A stretch of 64,000 nucleotides of DNA from Krasilnikovia cinnamomea (GCF_004217545.1 NZ_SHKY01000001.1:3038001-3102000), one strand, 5' to 3'. Positions 1 to 8,735 are shown, counted from the first letter of the stretch. Notes: generated by a model from the letters alone, not told the origin. A program made the numbers and translations.

Positions 1-1682
1 AGGCCCGCGTGGGCCCACGCCCGCACCGCCGGGTCGGCGTCGGCGGTGCGCGGGTCGTCGAGCAGCCGCCGCAGCCACTGGCGGCCGGTCACCTCCCGGG
101 ACCGGAACCGCCACCAGCACGGCAGCGCCGCCGCGATGCGCAACGCGGTGTGCGGGTCCTCCCCCGCCGCGAACGTCAACGCCGCACCCAGGTCCCCCGC
201 CACGTCGTCGAGCCGGGCCGCCGCCGCCGCGAGGTCCCCGCCGACGAGATCCGGCGCCACCTGCTGCGCCAGGTCGGCCAGCACGGCGGCGTGCCGGCGC
301 CGGAACCCGCTCAGCTCGCCCTTCACCGCGGCCCGCTCGGTGCCGAAGTCGCGCACCACGTCCAGCAGGCGGAACCGGGAGGAGCGGGTGCCGCGCACGC
401 TGAGCAGGCCCAGTCCCAGGAGCCGGTCCAGCACGTGCACCACGTCCGTGCCGGCGGTCGGGCCGTCCGCCAGCATCTGCTCCGCCAGCCGCAGCGACCA
501 GCGGTGCCGGAACATGGCGAGGCGGCGCAGGGCGTTCCGCTCGGCGGGGTCCAGCAGGCGGTAGCTGGCGTCCACCGCGTCCCGCAGCGACACCACGGTC
601 TCGGGTGGCGAGGCGGCGGCCCGGGACAGGTCCAGGACGCGGTCGCCGTACCGGTCGAGGATCTCGGCGACGGTCAGCACTCGGCCCCGGGCGGCGGCCA
701 GTTCGATCGCCAGCGGGAGGCCGCCGAGCCGCCGCACCAGGGTCACCACGGCCGCGACCTCGTCGGCATCCAGCGGGGTCCGGCCGACCCGGGCGAGCCG
801 GTCCAGGAACAGCGCGACCGCCGGGTAGGTGGCCGCCTCCCCGGGCGCCGCGCCCACCTCGGCCGGTGGGGCGACCAGCGGCGCCACCGTCCGGACCCGC
901 TCGTCGGGCAGGCCGACGGGATGCCGCCCGGTGGCGAGGAAACGCAGGTGGGGTACGCCGTCGCGCAGCCGCGACAGCGCGTCGGCGACCGCGTCGGGGG
1001 ACCGCTCGACCGCGTCGACGAGCAGCACCGCGGACCGGTCCGCCAGCCGTGCGGGCAGATCCTCGGGCCGGCCCACCCCGAACACGGCGGCCACCCCGCC
1101 GAGGATCTCCCCGGCCGTGGAGCCGTCCGTGACGACGATGCCCGCGACATCGGCGGGGTGGGCGGCGGCGATCTCGTGCGCCACCACCAGCGCGAGGACG
1201 GTCTTGCCCACGCCGGCCAGGCCGACCAGCGTGATCCCGCCGGGGCCCTCCGCAACCGGCCGGGCCGTCCGGGTGGCGGCGCCGTCGGGCACCGGGTGGG
1301 AGAGCTCGGCGACCAGCTCGGCGACGTCCGCGTCGCGGCCGATCAGCTCGCCGGCCGGTGGCAGCCGGACCACCGGCGGCGGTTGCGGTGTGCCGCCCGC
1401 CGTGAGGCCGGGCACGGGCGGCGCCGGTGGCGTGTAGCCCCGGGCGGCGCCCAGGAACTCCGCCCGGTCCGCCCCGGCCAGTCCGAGCGCGTCGGCCAGC
1501 AGTACGGCGGTGGTCCGCTGTGGACGCGCGACCCGGCCACGTTCCAGATCCCGCACGGTACGCACGCCGATGCCCGCGCGGGCCGCCAGCTCCGCCTGGG
1601 TGAGCCCGGCCCGTTTCCGGCGACTGCGCAGCACGGCGGCGAATCGCGCATCCGGCTCGCCGGTGCCGTGCTCCGAGGTCAT
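1..1682 (-). CDS. XRE-type HTH / NB-ARC ATPase transcriptional regulator (3' end cut by window)
   Basis: Reading the minus strand from the ATG at 1682 gives an open frame that runs off the window edge after 560 codons. Residues about 12-66 form a Cro/C1-type helix-turn-helix (LTQAELAARAGIGVRTVRDL). A linker follows, then an NB-ARC/AAA-like ATPase with the P-loop GLAGVGKT at about 154-161 and a LLLVDAVE-type Walker B stretch near 195. The remainder resembles the winged-helix and start of the TPR region seen in AfsR/SARP-like and LuxR-like multidomain regulators. The family is known to couple nucleotide binding to control of antibiotic or developmental genes; the target here is unknown. It is divergent from nothing visible upstream: the next gene on the same strand ends at 1778 behind a hairpin. 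Confidence 0.8.
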   Translation of the reverse strand, partial: MTSEHGTGEPDARFAAVLRSRRKRAGLTQAELAARAGIGVRTVRDLERGRVARPQRTTAVLLADALGLAGADRAEFLGAARGYTPPAPPVPGLTAGGTPQPPPVVRLPPAGELIGRDADVAELVAELSHPVPDGAATRTARPVAEGPGGITLVGLAGVGKTVLALVVAHEIAAAHPADVAGIVVTDGSTAGEILGGVAAVFGVGRPEDLPARLADRSAVLLVDAVERSPDAVADALSRLRDGVPHLRFLATGRHPVGLPDERVRTVAPLVAPPAEVGAAPGEAATYPAVALFLDRLARVGRTPLDADEVAAVVTLVRRLGGLPLAIELAAARGRVLTVAEILDRYGDRVLDLSRAAASPPETVVSLRDAVDASYRLLDPAERNALRRLAMFRHRWSLRLAEQMLADGPTAGTDVVHVLDRLLGLGLLSVRGTRSSRFRLLDVVRDFGTERAAVKGELSGFRRRHAAVLADLAQQVAPDLVGGDLAAAAARLDDVAGDLGAALTFAAGEDPHTALRIAAALPCWWRFRSREVTGRQWLRRLLDDPRTADADPAVRAWAHAG

Positions 1683-1737
1683 CCCTTGAACCTAGGCACC
1701 GGTGTCGATGCGCGCTGACCCGGGAGGGCCGCATGTC

Positions 1738-1768
1738 GGGGATCGGACCGAGGCACGGTCCGATCCCC
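1738..1768 (-). terminator. Hairpin terminator after acyl-CoA dehydrogenase
   Basis: A perfect 13-bp inverted repeat (GGGGATCGGACCG, 5-nt loop AGGCA, then its complement) lies 9 bp beyond the stop codon of the acyl-CoA dehydrogenase gene. There is no U-tract, as is usual for actinobacterial GC-rich terminators. It separates the acyl-CoA operon from the downstream regulator gene. Confidence 0.75.
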
Positions 1769-1777
1769 TACCCGCCG

Positions 1778-2935
1778 TCAGAGTCCGAGATCACGCGAGA
1801 TGATCATGCGCTGCACCTCGGAGGTGCCCTCGCCGACCTCCAGGATCTTCGCGTCGCGGTAGAAGCGGCCCACCGCGGACTCGTTCATGAAGCCGTACCC
1901 GCCGTGGACCTGGGTGGCGTAACGGGCGTTGTCCATCGCGGCGTTGCTGGCGTGCAGCTTGGCGACCGCGGCGTACCGCTTGAAGTCCTCGCCCGCCAGC
2001 ATCCGGGACGCGGCGTCGTAGTAGCCGACCCGGGCGGTGTGCGCGCGCAGTTCCATGTCGGCGATCAGGAACTGGACCGCCTGGTAGTTGCCGATCGGCT
2101 GGCCGAACGCCTGGCGCTGCTTGGCGTACGCGACGGACTCGTCCACGCAACCCTGGGCCAGGCCCACGGACAGCGCAGCGATCGCGATCCGGCCCTCGTC
2201 GAGGATCCGCAGGAACTGCGCGAAGCCCCGGCCGCGCTGGCCGAGCAGGTTCTCCGCCGGCACCCGGACGTCGTCGAAGGACAGTTCATGGGTGTCGGAC
2301 GCGCACCAGCCGACCTTCGAGTAGCCCGGCGCGACCGTGAAGCCCGGGGTGCCGGACGGCACGATGATGGTGGACAGCTCCTTGCTGCCGTCCGGCCGGG
2401 TGCCGGTCGCCGCCATCACGGTGACCAGGGCGGTGATGTCCGTGCCGGAGTTGGTGATGAACGCCTTGGAGCCGTTGATGACCCACTCGTTGGTCTTCTC
2501 GTCGAGCACCGCGCGGGTGGCGATCGCGGCGGCGTCGGAACCGGAACCCGGCTCGGTGAGCCCGAACGCGGCCAGGTTCTCGCCGCTGGTCAGCTGCGGC
2601 AGCCAGCGCGCCTTCTGCTCCGGCGTACCGAATCGGAAGATCGGCATGGCGCCCAGCGAGACCGCCGCCTCCAGGGTGATCGCGACGCTGCTGTCCACCC
2701 TGGCCAGTTCCTCCAGGGCGAGGCACAGGGCGAAGTAGTCGCCGCCCATGCCGCCGTGCTCCTCCGGGAAGGGCAGCCCGAACAGCCCCATCTTGGCCAT
2801 CTGCCGGATCAGCTCGTACGGGAACGTCTTGTGCTCGTAGTGCTCCGCGATCACCGGAGCGACCTGCTCGCGGGCGAACTCCTGCACGCTGGCGCGCAGT
2901 GCCTCCTGCTCCTCGCTGAGCCGGAAGTCGACCAT
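1778..2935 (-). CDS. Acyl-CoA dehydrogenase
   Basis: A 385-aa flavoprotein of the acyl-CoA dehydrogenase family, full length for the family. It begins MVDFRLSEEQEALRASVQ and has the N-terminal helical domain, the middle beta domain (AFGLTEPGSGSD at about 130-141) and the C-terminal four-helix domain. The end shows QVHGGYGF and EGTSEVQR; Glu369 in GEGTSEVQ is at the place of the catalytic base of medium- and short-chain enzymes. It should oxidise acyl-CoA to 2-enoyl-CoA with FAD. The gene starts 54 bp after the carboxyltransferase gene on the same strand, so they are probably cotranscribed. With the HMG-CoA lyase nearby, an isovaleryl-CoA or similar branched-chain substrate is likely but not proven. 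Confidence 0.9.
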   Translation of the reverse strand: MVDFRLSEEQEALRASVQEFAREQVAPVIAEHYEHKTFPYELIRQMAKMGLFGLPFPEEHGGMGGDYFALCLALEELARVDSSVAITLEAAVSLGAMPIFRFGTPEQKARWLPQLTSGENLAAFGLTEPGSGSDAAAIATRAVLDEKTNEWVINGSKAFITNSGTDITALVTVMAATGTRPDGSKELSTIIVPSGTPGFTVAPGYSKVGWCASDTHELSFDDVRVPAENLLGQRGRGFAQFLRILDEGRIAIAALSVGLAQGCVDESVAYAKQRQAFGQPIGNYQAVQFLIADMELRAHTARVGYYDAASRMLAGEDFKRYAAVAKLHASNAAMDNARYATQVHGGYGFMNESAVGRFYRDAKILEVGEGTSEVQRMIISRDLGL

Positions 2936-2989
2936 GACGGGTGCCTTTCTCTGGACGAGGGTTGACCTCTGTGAGAGTGGTGACGCTGC

Positions 2990-4519
2990 TCAGACCGGGG
3001 TGACGGCGTGGCGGCGGCGGGAGAACGTGCGGTCCTTGCCACGGGCGGCGTGGTACCGGCGGATCAGTTCGGCGCGCAGCTCGGCGGGCTCGACGATCGC
3101 GTCGATCACCAGCTCGCTGGCCAGGCGCATGATGTCGATGTCGCGCTCGTACTCGGCGCGGCGCTCGGCGACGAACGCGGCGCGCTCGTCCTCGTCGGCG
3201 ATCGCCGCGATCTTGTTGGCGAACACCGCGTTGACGGCGGCCTCGGCGCCCATCACGGCGATCTTCGCGGTGGGTAGCGCGATCGTGGCGTCCGGCTCGA
3301 AGCCGGGCCCGGCCATCGCGTAGAGCCCGGCGCCGTAGGCCTTGCGGACCACGACACAGATCTTGGGTACGGTCGCCTCCGAGATCGCGCTGATCATCTT
3401 CGCCCCGTGCCGGATGATCCCCTGCTTCTCGACCGCCGTGCCCACCATGAACCCGGGCACGTCCGTCAGGAACAGCAGCGGCACGTTGAACGCGTCGCAG
3501 AGCTGCACGAACCGGGTCGCCTTGTCCGCCGAGTCGACGAACAGCACGCCGCCCTTGAACATCGAGTTGTTGCCGACGATGCCGACGACCTCGCCGTTCA
3601 TCCGGGCGAAGCCGACCGTCAGCTCCTTGGCCCACAGCGCCTGGATCTCCAGGAACGAACCCTCGTCGACCAGGCCCTTGATATAGCGGCGCATGTCGAA
3701 CGCCTGCCGCTCACTGGCGGGCACCAGCGCCGCGAGATCCACATTGGCCGGTTCCGCTGCCTCGGCGGCGGGTGGCTGCTGCTCCCAGTTCGCCGGCAGG
3801 TACGACAGGTAGCGCCGTACGACGTCGAGCGCGTCCTGCTCGGTCTTGCACAGGAAGTGGCCCACGCCGGACTCGGCGCAGTGCACCCGGGCGCCGCCCA
3901 TCGCCTCGAGGGTCGTCTTCTCGCCCGTGACCATCTCGACCATCCGGTCCGAGCCGAGGTACATGCTGGCGTTGCCCTCGACCATCGCCACGACGTCGCA
4001 GAACGCCGGGATGTACGCCCCACCGGCCGCCGACGGGCCGAACAGCGCGCACACCTGCGGGATCGAGCCGGACGCCTTGACCTGGTTGTGGAAGATCTTG
4101 CCCGCGCCACGGCGGCCCGGGAACAGGTCGACCTGGTCGGTGATCCGGGCCCCGGCCGAGTCGACCAGGTAGACCATGGGTACGCCGGTCGCGTACGCCC
4201 GCTCGATGATCCGGATGATCTTCTCGACGGTGCGGGCGCCCCAGGAACCGGCCTTGACGGTCGAGTCGTTGGCCATCACGCACACCTCGCGCCCGTCGAT
4301 GCGGGCGTTGCCGGTGATCACACCGTCGGCGGGCAGGCCGTCCGCGAGCGCGTTGGCGTACATGCCGTCCTCGACGAAGGAGCCCTCGTCGACCAGCAGT
4401 GCGATGCGCTCGCGGGCGAACAGTTTGCCCTTGGCCGCGTTCGCCGCGTGGTAGCGCTCGGCACCTCCGGCCGCTACCCGCTTGCGCACCTGAGCCAGGG
4501 CCTCACCGTCGATGGCCAC
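2990..4519 (-). CDS. Acyl-CoA carboxylase beta subunit (carboxyltransferase; methylcrotonyl/propionyl-type)
   Basis: A 509-aa carboxyltransferase subunit of a biotin-dependent acyl-CoA carboxylase. The start is taken as the GTG at 4519 (VAIDGEALAQVRKR), preceded by a GGGGAAG ribosome site; the frame stays open further upstream, but that part is unlike the family. The N half carries the acyl-CoA side (LVDSAGARITDQ, GPSAAGGAYIPAFCD) and the C half the carboxybiotin side (FLTDVPGFMVG, KAYGAGLYAM). It would transfer CO2 from carboxybiotin to methylcrotonyl-CoA or a related acyl-CoA. It leads a two-gene operon with the acyl-CoA dehydrogenase, and a palindromic operator lies immediately upstream. 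Confidence 0.9.
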   Translation of the reverse strand: MAIDGEALAQVRKRVAAGGAERYHAANAAKGKLFARERIALLVDEGSFVEDGMYANALADGLPADGVITGNARIDGREVCVMANDSTVKAGSWGARTVEKIIRIIERAYATGVPMVYLVDSAGARITDQVDLFPGRRGAGKIFHNQVKASGSIPQVCALFGPSAAGGAYIPAFCDVVAMVEGNASMYLGSDRMVEMVTGEKTTLEAMGGARVHCAESGVGHFLCKTEQDALDVVRRYLSYLPANWEQQPPAAEAAEPANVDLAALVPASERQAFDMRRYIKGLVDEGSFLEIQALWAKELTVGFARMNGEVVGIVGNNSMFKGGVLFVDSADKATRFVQLCDAFNVPLLFLTDVPGFMVGTAVEKQGIIRHGAKMISAISEATVPKICVVVRKAYGAGLYAMAGPGFEPDATIALPTAKIAVMGAEAAVNAVFANKIAAIADEDERAAFVAERRAEYERDIDIMRLASELVIDAIVEPAELRAELIRRYHAARGKDRTFSRRRHAVTPV

Positions 4520-4540
4520 GTCTTCCCCTTCCGATCCAAC

Positions 4541-4555
4541 CTGAACGATCGTTAG
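4541..4555 (-). promoter_or_regulatory. Candidate TetR operator at the carboxyltransferase promoter
   Basis: The sequence CTGAACGATCGTTAG contains the perfect palindrome AACGATCGTT. It lies just downstream of a predicted -10 box and 22 bp before the GTG start of the carboxyltransferase gene. A near-identical copy (CTGAACGACCGTTTAG) lies before the tetR gene at 7675-7690, so the nearby TetR protein is the likely ligand-responsive repressor of both. Confidence 0.65.
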
Positions 4556-4583
4556 GCTAGCGCACTTTGCGTGTGACGTCCAA
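4554..4583 (-). promoter_or_regulatory. Sigma-70-type promoter of the carboxyltransferase-dehydrogenase operon
   Basis: On the minus strand a -35 box TTGGAC (4583-4578), an 18-bp spacer and a -10 box TAGCCT (4559-4554) precede the carboxyltransferase gene. The palindromic operator overlaps the downstream edge of the -10 box, a position suited to repression. Confidence 0.55.
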
Positions 4584-4713
4584 GGCGGTCCAGGTCGACT
4601 CCGTTGCAGGTGGCCCGGCGGGTGATCTAGGTTCTGAGGTGGTGGTACCACCAGATCTTGAGGACTTTCGGCGCGGAGCTGACCGGAAGTCCGCAGGGTC
4701 GCAGCGCCCCTGC

Positions 4714-5592
4714 TCAGACCAGCCGGGTACGCGGACCCGCCCGCAGCACGCCCGAGGGCAGGGTCTTGCCGAGCAGATCCTCGGCCAGCTCGGCGACCGT
4801 GATCAGGTTGTCCAGGTCGATGCCGGTGTCGATGCCCATGTCGTGCAGCATGTGCACGACCTCCTCGGTGGCCACGTTCCCCGACGCCCCCGGCGCGTAC
4901 GGGCAGCCCCCGATGCCGCCCACGCTCGCGTCGAACTCGGCCACGCCGAGCTCCAGGGCGGTCAGGATGTTCGCCAGCCCCGTACCCCGGGTGTTGTGGA
5001 AGTGCAGCAGGTCCGGGCGTACCTCGGAAAGCAGGTCGCGGACCCGGCGGGGGGTCCCCATGCCCGTGGTGTCGCCGAACGCGATGCGGTCCGCGCCGTC
5101 GGCGCGGACCCGCTCGACGATTCCCGCCACCCGTTTCGGGTCGATGTCGCCCTCGAACGGGCACCCGAAGCTGGTCGCCACGATCACCTCAAGGGTCGCC
5201 CCGGCCTCGTGCACCAGCGGGATCAGCGCGCCGATGTCGTCCAGTGACTCCTCGGTCGAGCGGTTGAGGTTGCGCCGGTTGTGGGTGTCGCTGGCCGAGA
5301 CCACGACCTCGATCTCCGTGAAACCGGCGGCGATGGCCCGCTGCGCGCCCCGGGTGTTCGGGATCAGCGCCGAGTAGCGCACGTCCGGGTTGTGCCAGGC
5401 GCGCGCCCACACCTCGTCGGCGTCGGCCATCTGCGGGATGGCCTTCGGGTGCACGAACGAGACCGCCTCGATCCGGCCCACGCCGGTACGCGACAGCGCG
5501 TCGATCAGCCGCACCTTCGCGTCGGTGGGGATCGGCGCCTCGTTCTGCAGCCCGTCGCGCGGGGCCACCTCGCGGATCGAAACCGAAGTCAT
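4714..5592 (-). CDS. Hydroxymethylglutaryl-CoA lyase
   Basis: A 292-aa TIM-barrel enzyme of the HMGL-like family, starting MTSVSIREVAPRDGLQNE. The signature EVAPRDGLQNE (residues 8-18), the metal-binding HFHNTRG and the cysteine loop GGIGGCPYAPGASGN are all present. It cleaves 3-hydroxy-3-methylglutaryl-CoA to acetoacetate and acetyl-CoA, the last step of leucine breakdown. The gene begins 5 bp after the biotin carboxylase stop with a GAGGTGAG ribosome site inside that gene's last codons, so the two are translationally linked. It ends about 195 bp before the carboxyltransferase gene. Confidence 0.92.
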   Translation of the reverse strand: MTSVSIREVAPRDGLQNEAPIPTDAKVRLIDALSRTGVGRIEAVSFVHPKAIPQMADADEVWARAWHNPDVRYSALIPNTRGAQRAIAAGFTEIEVVVSASDTHNRRNLNRSTEESLDDIGALIPLVHEAGATLEVIVATSFGCPFEGDIDPKRVAGIVERVRADGADRIAFGDTTGMGTPRRVRDLLSEVRPDLLHFHNTRGTGLANILTALELGVAEFDASVGGIGGCPYAPGASGNVATEEVVHMLHDMGIDTGIDLDNLITVAELAEDLLGKTLPSGVLRAGPRTRLV

Positions 5593-5597
5593 CTGGC

Positions 5598-6935
5598 TCA
5601 CCTCATCCGGGAGACGATGCCGGTGTCGTAGTCGCCGCCGAGGAACTCGTCGTTCTCCAGCAGCTCGGCGAAGAACGGCAGGTTGTTCTTCGGGCCCACG
5701 ATCTCGAATCCGGCCACGGCGGCGCGGGCCTTGGCCAGGGCGTCCGCGCGGTCCGTGCCGTGCACGATCAGCTTGGCCATCAGCGAGTCGTAGAACGGCG
5801 TGACCGTGGTGTCGGCCGCGTACCCGGAGTCGACGCGGACGCCGTCGCCGGTGGGCTCGACCCAGGTGGTGACCTTGCCGGGGCCGGGCAGGAACCGCTT
5901 CGGGTCCTCGGCGTTGATCCGCAGCTCGATCGCGTGGCCGGTCGTGGTGAGCGCGTCCGGGTCGAAGGTCGGCGCCTCGCCGGAGGCGATCCGCAGCTGC
6001 TCCTCGACCAGGTCCAGGCCGTGGATCAGCTCGGTGATCGGATGCTCGACCTGCAGCCGCGTGTTCATCTCCAGGAAGAAGAACTCGCCGGTCGCCGGGT
6101 CCAGCAGGCACTCGACCGTCCCGGCGTTGCGGTAGCCGACCGCCTCTCCCGCCTTGACCGCCGCTGCGAGGAAGCGCGCCCGCAGCTCGGGGCTCACCGC
6201 CGGGGAGGGGGCCTCCTCGACCAGCTTCTGGTTGCGCCGCTGCACGGAACACTCGCGCTCGCTCAGGGCCACGACCCGGCCGTCGGCCAGCCCGAGGATC
6301 TGCACCTCGACGTGGCGCACCCGGGGGAAGTAGCGCTCGATGAGCACCGAGCCGTCGCCGAACATGCGCTCGGCGAAGCCGCGTACCTTTTCGTACTCCG
6401 TGCGCAATCCGGCCTCGTCGTTCGCGACCGCCATGCCCATGCCGCCGCCGCCCGCCGCCGCCTTGACCATCACCGGGAAGCCGATCGTGGCGGCGGCCTC
6501 CAGCGCGGCCTCGACCGTGGCGGCCGGGTCCTGGGTGCCGGGTGCGACCGGCACGCCCGCGGCGGCCATCAGGTTCCGGGCGTTGATCTTGTCGCCCATC
6601 GCGGTGATCGCGTCCGCGGACGGTCCGACCCAGATCAGGCCGTTCTCCTCGACGGTACGGGCGAACTCCGCGTTCTCGCTCAGGAAGCCGTAGCCGGGGT
6701 GGATGGCCTGGGCGCCGGTCGACTTGGCCGCCGCGAGGATCGCCTCGGTGTTGCGGTAGCTCTGGGCCGGGTTGGCCGGTCCCACACAGACCGCCTCGTC
6801 GGCTTCCAGGACGAACGGCATGCCCGCGTCGGCCTCGGAGTGGACCGCGATCGCCCGGATCCCCAGCCGCTTGGCGGTACGGATGATCCGGCGGGCGATC
6901 TCGCCCCGGTTGGCGATGAGCAACGACTCGATCAT
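5598..6935 (-). CDS. Biotin carboxylase (alpha subunit lacking a biotinyl domain)
   Basis: A 445-aa biotin carboxylase, starting MIESLLIANRGEIARRII. It contains the N-terminal pre-ATP-grasp domain (1-110), the ATP-grasp domain with the glycine loop KAAAGGGGMGMAVA, and the C-terminal domain with NTRLQVEHPITE. It carboxylates biotin using ATP and bicarbonate. The chain stops right after the usual GGDYDTGIV motif. Methylcrotonyl- and propionyl-CoA carboxylase alpha subunits of actinobacteria normally continue for some 200 residues with a BT region and a BCCP domain containing (A/V)MKM. None is seen here or in the neighbouring genes, so a carrier must come from elsewhere if the enzyme works. Confidence 0.9.
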   Translation of the reverse strand: MIESLLIANRGEIARRIIRTAKRLGIRAIAVHSEADAGMPFVLEADEAVCVGPANPAQSYRNTEAILAAAKSTGAQAIHPGYGFLSENAEFARTVEENGLIWVGPSADAITAMGDKINARNLMAAAGVPVAPGTQDPAATVEAALEAAATIGFPVMVKAAAGGGGMGMAVANDEAGLRTEYEKVRGFAERMFGDGSVLIERYFPRVRHVEVQILGLADGRVVALSERECSVQRRNQKLVEEAPSPAVSPELRARFLAAAVKAGEAVGYRNAGTVECLLDPATGEFFFLEMNTRLQVEHPITELIHGLDLVEEQLRIASGEAPTFDPDALTTTGHAIELRINAEDPKRFLPGPGKVTTWVEPTGDGVRVDSGYAADTTVTPFYDSLMAKLIVHGTDRADALAKARAAVAGFEIVGPKNNLPFFAELLENDEFLGGDYDTGIVSRMR

Positions 6936-7039
6936 GGCGCTCTTTCTGTGCGGAGCCCCGGTACGGGGAGGCCGGTGGGCCTGTGTGTGATGCGGGTAGC
7001 CGGTGGGCCGTGTTCTGGTGCGGAGCAGACAGTCGCTGG

Positions 7040-7642
7040 TCAGCGGCCGAGCAGGGCGTGGCCGGTGGCCTCGCGCAGCAGGGCGGCCCGGCGTTGCCGG
7101 TCCACCTCGCCGCCGAGGAACGGCGTGGAGTTCATCAGGCCGAACGCGGCGTGGGCCAGCACGCGGCGCTCACCGGCGTCCAGGTCGGGGCGCAGCTCGC
7201 CGAGGACGGTCACCCACTCCTCGACGTACAGGCGCTGGAGGCGGCGGATCTGGCGGCGCGGCTCGTCGGGCAGCCGGTCCAGCTCGTGCAGGTGCAGCGC
7301 GATGACGGCCGGGTTGGCCAGCGCGAAGTCGACATGGAAGTCGATGAGGTCGGCCAGTGCCGCCTGCGCGTCGCCGTTGTGCCGGGACACCCGGGACTTG
7401 CCGCCGCTGAGCAGATTCTCGCTGACCGGGACGAGCGCGGCGACCAGCATGGCCTCCTTACCCGCGAAGTGGTGATAGAGGGCCGGGCCGGTCACGCCCG
7501 CGGCGGAACCGATGTCGTCCATCGACACACCGTGGTAGCCGCGGGACGCGAAGAGCCCCACGGCGATCTCCAGGATCTCCTCGCGGCGCGAGCGCCGCCG
7601 GGGCGCGGGGGCCGTCGTCCGCTGCTGCTGGTCTACCGTCAC
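7040..7642 (-). CDS. TetR-family transcriptional regulator
   Basis: A 200-aa regulator starting at the GTG at 7642. Residues about 20-66 form a TetR-type HTH (EILEIAVGLFASRGYHGVSMDDIGSAAGVTGPALYHHFAGKE in pieces). The C-terminal part is helical and should bind a small ligand, most simply an acyl-CoA. No good ribosome site is seen, but TAAAGT lies 6 bp before the GTG, which fits a leaderless transcript. It heads the biotin carboxylase-HMG-CoA lyase genes (104-bp gap). An operator-like palindrome about 32 bp upstream suggests autoregulation, and its copy at 4541 suggests control of the second operon. Confidence 0.88.
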   Translation of the reverse strand: MTVDQQQRTTAPAPRRRSRREEILEIAVGLFASRGYHGVSMDDIGSAAGVTGPALYHHFAGKEAMLVAALVPVSENLLSGGKSRVSRHNGDAQAALADLIDFHVDFALANPAVIALHLHELDRLPDEPRRQIRRLQRLYVEEWVTVLGELRPDLDAGERRVLAHAAFGLMNSTPFLGGEVDRQRRAALLREATGHALLGR

Positions 7643-7651
7643 CCGGAAACT

Positions 7652-7795
7652 TTAACCCGCTGTCAAGCGGGATCCTGAACGACCGTTTAGCCGCTTCGGG
7701 TTCCTCCGCTCGCCCAGCGCGGGCGCTTCGTCCGTTCGGCCCAGCGCGACCAGCGCATCGGCCAGCACCTCTGCCAGGTCGGCGCGGGGGTCCAT
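7652..7795 (-). CDS. Possible 47-aa small protein downstream of the sulfurtransferase
   Basis: The ATG at 7795 is preceded by GGGGTAAG and opens a 47-codon frame beginning MDPRADLAEVLADALVALGR. The first 25 residues read like an amphipathic helix and have the expected codon bias; the tail is basic and overlaps the tetR operator and promoter. It starts 30 bp after the sulfurtransferase stop on the same strand. I do not recognise a family. It could be a real small protein or a chance frame. Confidence 0.35.
   Translation of the reverse strand: MDPRADLAEVLADALVALGRTDEAPALGERRNPKRLNGRSGSRLTAG
7675..7690 (-). promoter_or_regulatory. Candidate TetR operator upstream of tetR
   Basis: CTGAACGACCGTTTAG matches the site at 4541 except for one base in the core and one inserted base in the right half. 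It sits 33-48 bp before the tetR start, where it could overlap the -35 region. The match with the other operon's promoter is the main evidence. Confidence 0.6.
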
Positions 7796-7825
7796 GACTT
7801 ACCCCACAGCCGCGACACGTCGGTG

Positions 7826-8725
7826 TCAGGCCAGGCCGCCGGGCCGATCCCCGCGCACGATCGGCGCCCGGACCAGGTTGCCCCACTCGGTCCACGATCC
7901 GTCGTAGTTGCGCACCTGCGGGTAGCCCAGCAGATGGTGCAGCACGAACCAGGTGTGGCTGGACCGCTCACCGATCCGGCAGTACGCGATCACGTCGTCG
8001 CCCGGCACCAGGCCCAACTCGTCCCGGTAGATCTTGGTGAGCTCGTCCGCCGACCGGAACGTGCCGTCCTCGTTGGCGGCGGACTTCCACGGCTTGCTGA
8101 GCGCGCCCGGGATGTGCCCGCCGCGCAGCGCCCCCTCCTGCGGATAGTTCTCCATGTGGGTCCGCTCGCCCGTGTACTCCTGCGGGGACCGCACGTCGAC
8201 CAGCGGGTGCCCGCTGGCGATGTGCCCCATCACCTGATCGCGGAACGCCCGGATCGGCGCGTCGTCGCGCTCCGGCACGGGGTACCGCGCCAGCGGAGGG
8301 GCCGGCTTGTCCCGGGTCACCTCGCGCCCCTCGGCGATCCACTTCTGCCGCCCGCCGTCGAGCAGACGCACGTCGCGGTGGCCGAACAGGCTGAACACCC
8401 ACAGCGCGTACGCCGCCCACCAGTTGAAGTTGTCGCCGTAGAAGACGACCGTGTCGTGCCGCCCGATGCCCTTGGCCTCGCACAGCGCAGCGAACGCCGC
8501 CGGATCCAGGTAGTCGCGGGTGACCTGGTCGTTGAGCTCGGTGTGCCAGTCGACCTTCACCGCGCCGGGGATGTGCCCCATGTCGTACAGCAGGACGTCC
8601 TCGTCTGACTCGACGACCACGAGGCCGTCCGTGCCGAGGTTCGCGGCCAGCCAGTCGGTGGTGACCAGCCGCTCCGGGTGGGCGTACGCCTGGAGGGACG
8701 GCGCCGGATCATTCGCAACGGACAT
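7826..8725 (-). CDS. sseA: Sulfurtransferase (tandem rhodanese, SseA-type)
   Basis: A 299-aa protein with two rhodanese domains, about 15-150 (inactive, substrate-shaping) and 165-290 (catalytic). The catalytic cysteine is Cys249 in [14 protein letters not shown], the loop typical of actinobacterial thiosulfate/3-mercaptopyruvate sulfurtransferases. It moves sulfane sulfur from thiosulfate or mercaptopyruvate to an acceptor such as cyanide or a protein thiol. It lies 10 bp after the GDSL hydrolase gene on the same strand, so the two probably share a transcript. In mycobacteria sseA is adjacent to a SufE-like gene; here that partner is at 11599, separated by two genes. Confidence 0.9.
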   Translation of the reverse strand: MSVANDPAPSLQAYAHPERLVTTDWLAANLGTDGLVVVESDEDVLLYDMGHIPGAVKVDWHTELNDQVTRDYLDPAAFAALCEAKGIGRHDTVVFYGDNFNWWAAYALWVFSLFGHRDVRLLDGGRQKWIAEGREVTRDKPAPPLARYPVPERDDAPIRAFRDQVMGHIASGHPLVDVRSPQEYTGERTHMENYPQEGALRGGHIPGALSKPWKSAANEDGTFRSADELTKIYRDELGLVPGDDVIAYCRIGERSSHTWFVLHHLLGYPQVRNYDGSWTEWGNLVRAPIVRGDRPGGLA

Positions 8726-8735
8726 GTCGCTCAGG

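Noticed and set aside
9..1718. Long plus-strand open frame opposite the NB-ARC regulator
   Set aside because: It is the complement of a clearly coding minus-strand frame (HTH and P-loop), and its own translation is low-complexity Arg/Gly/Pro without family features.
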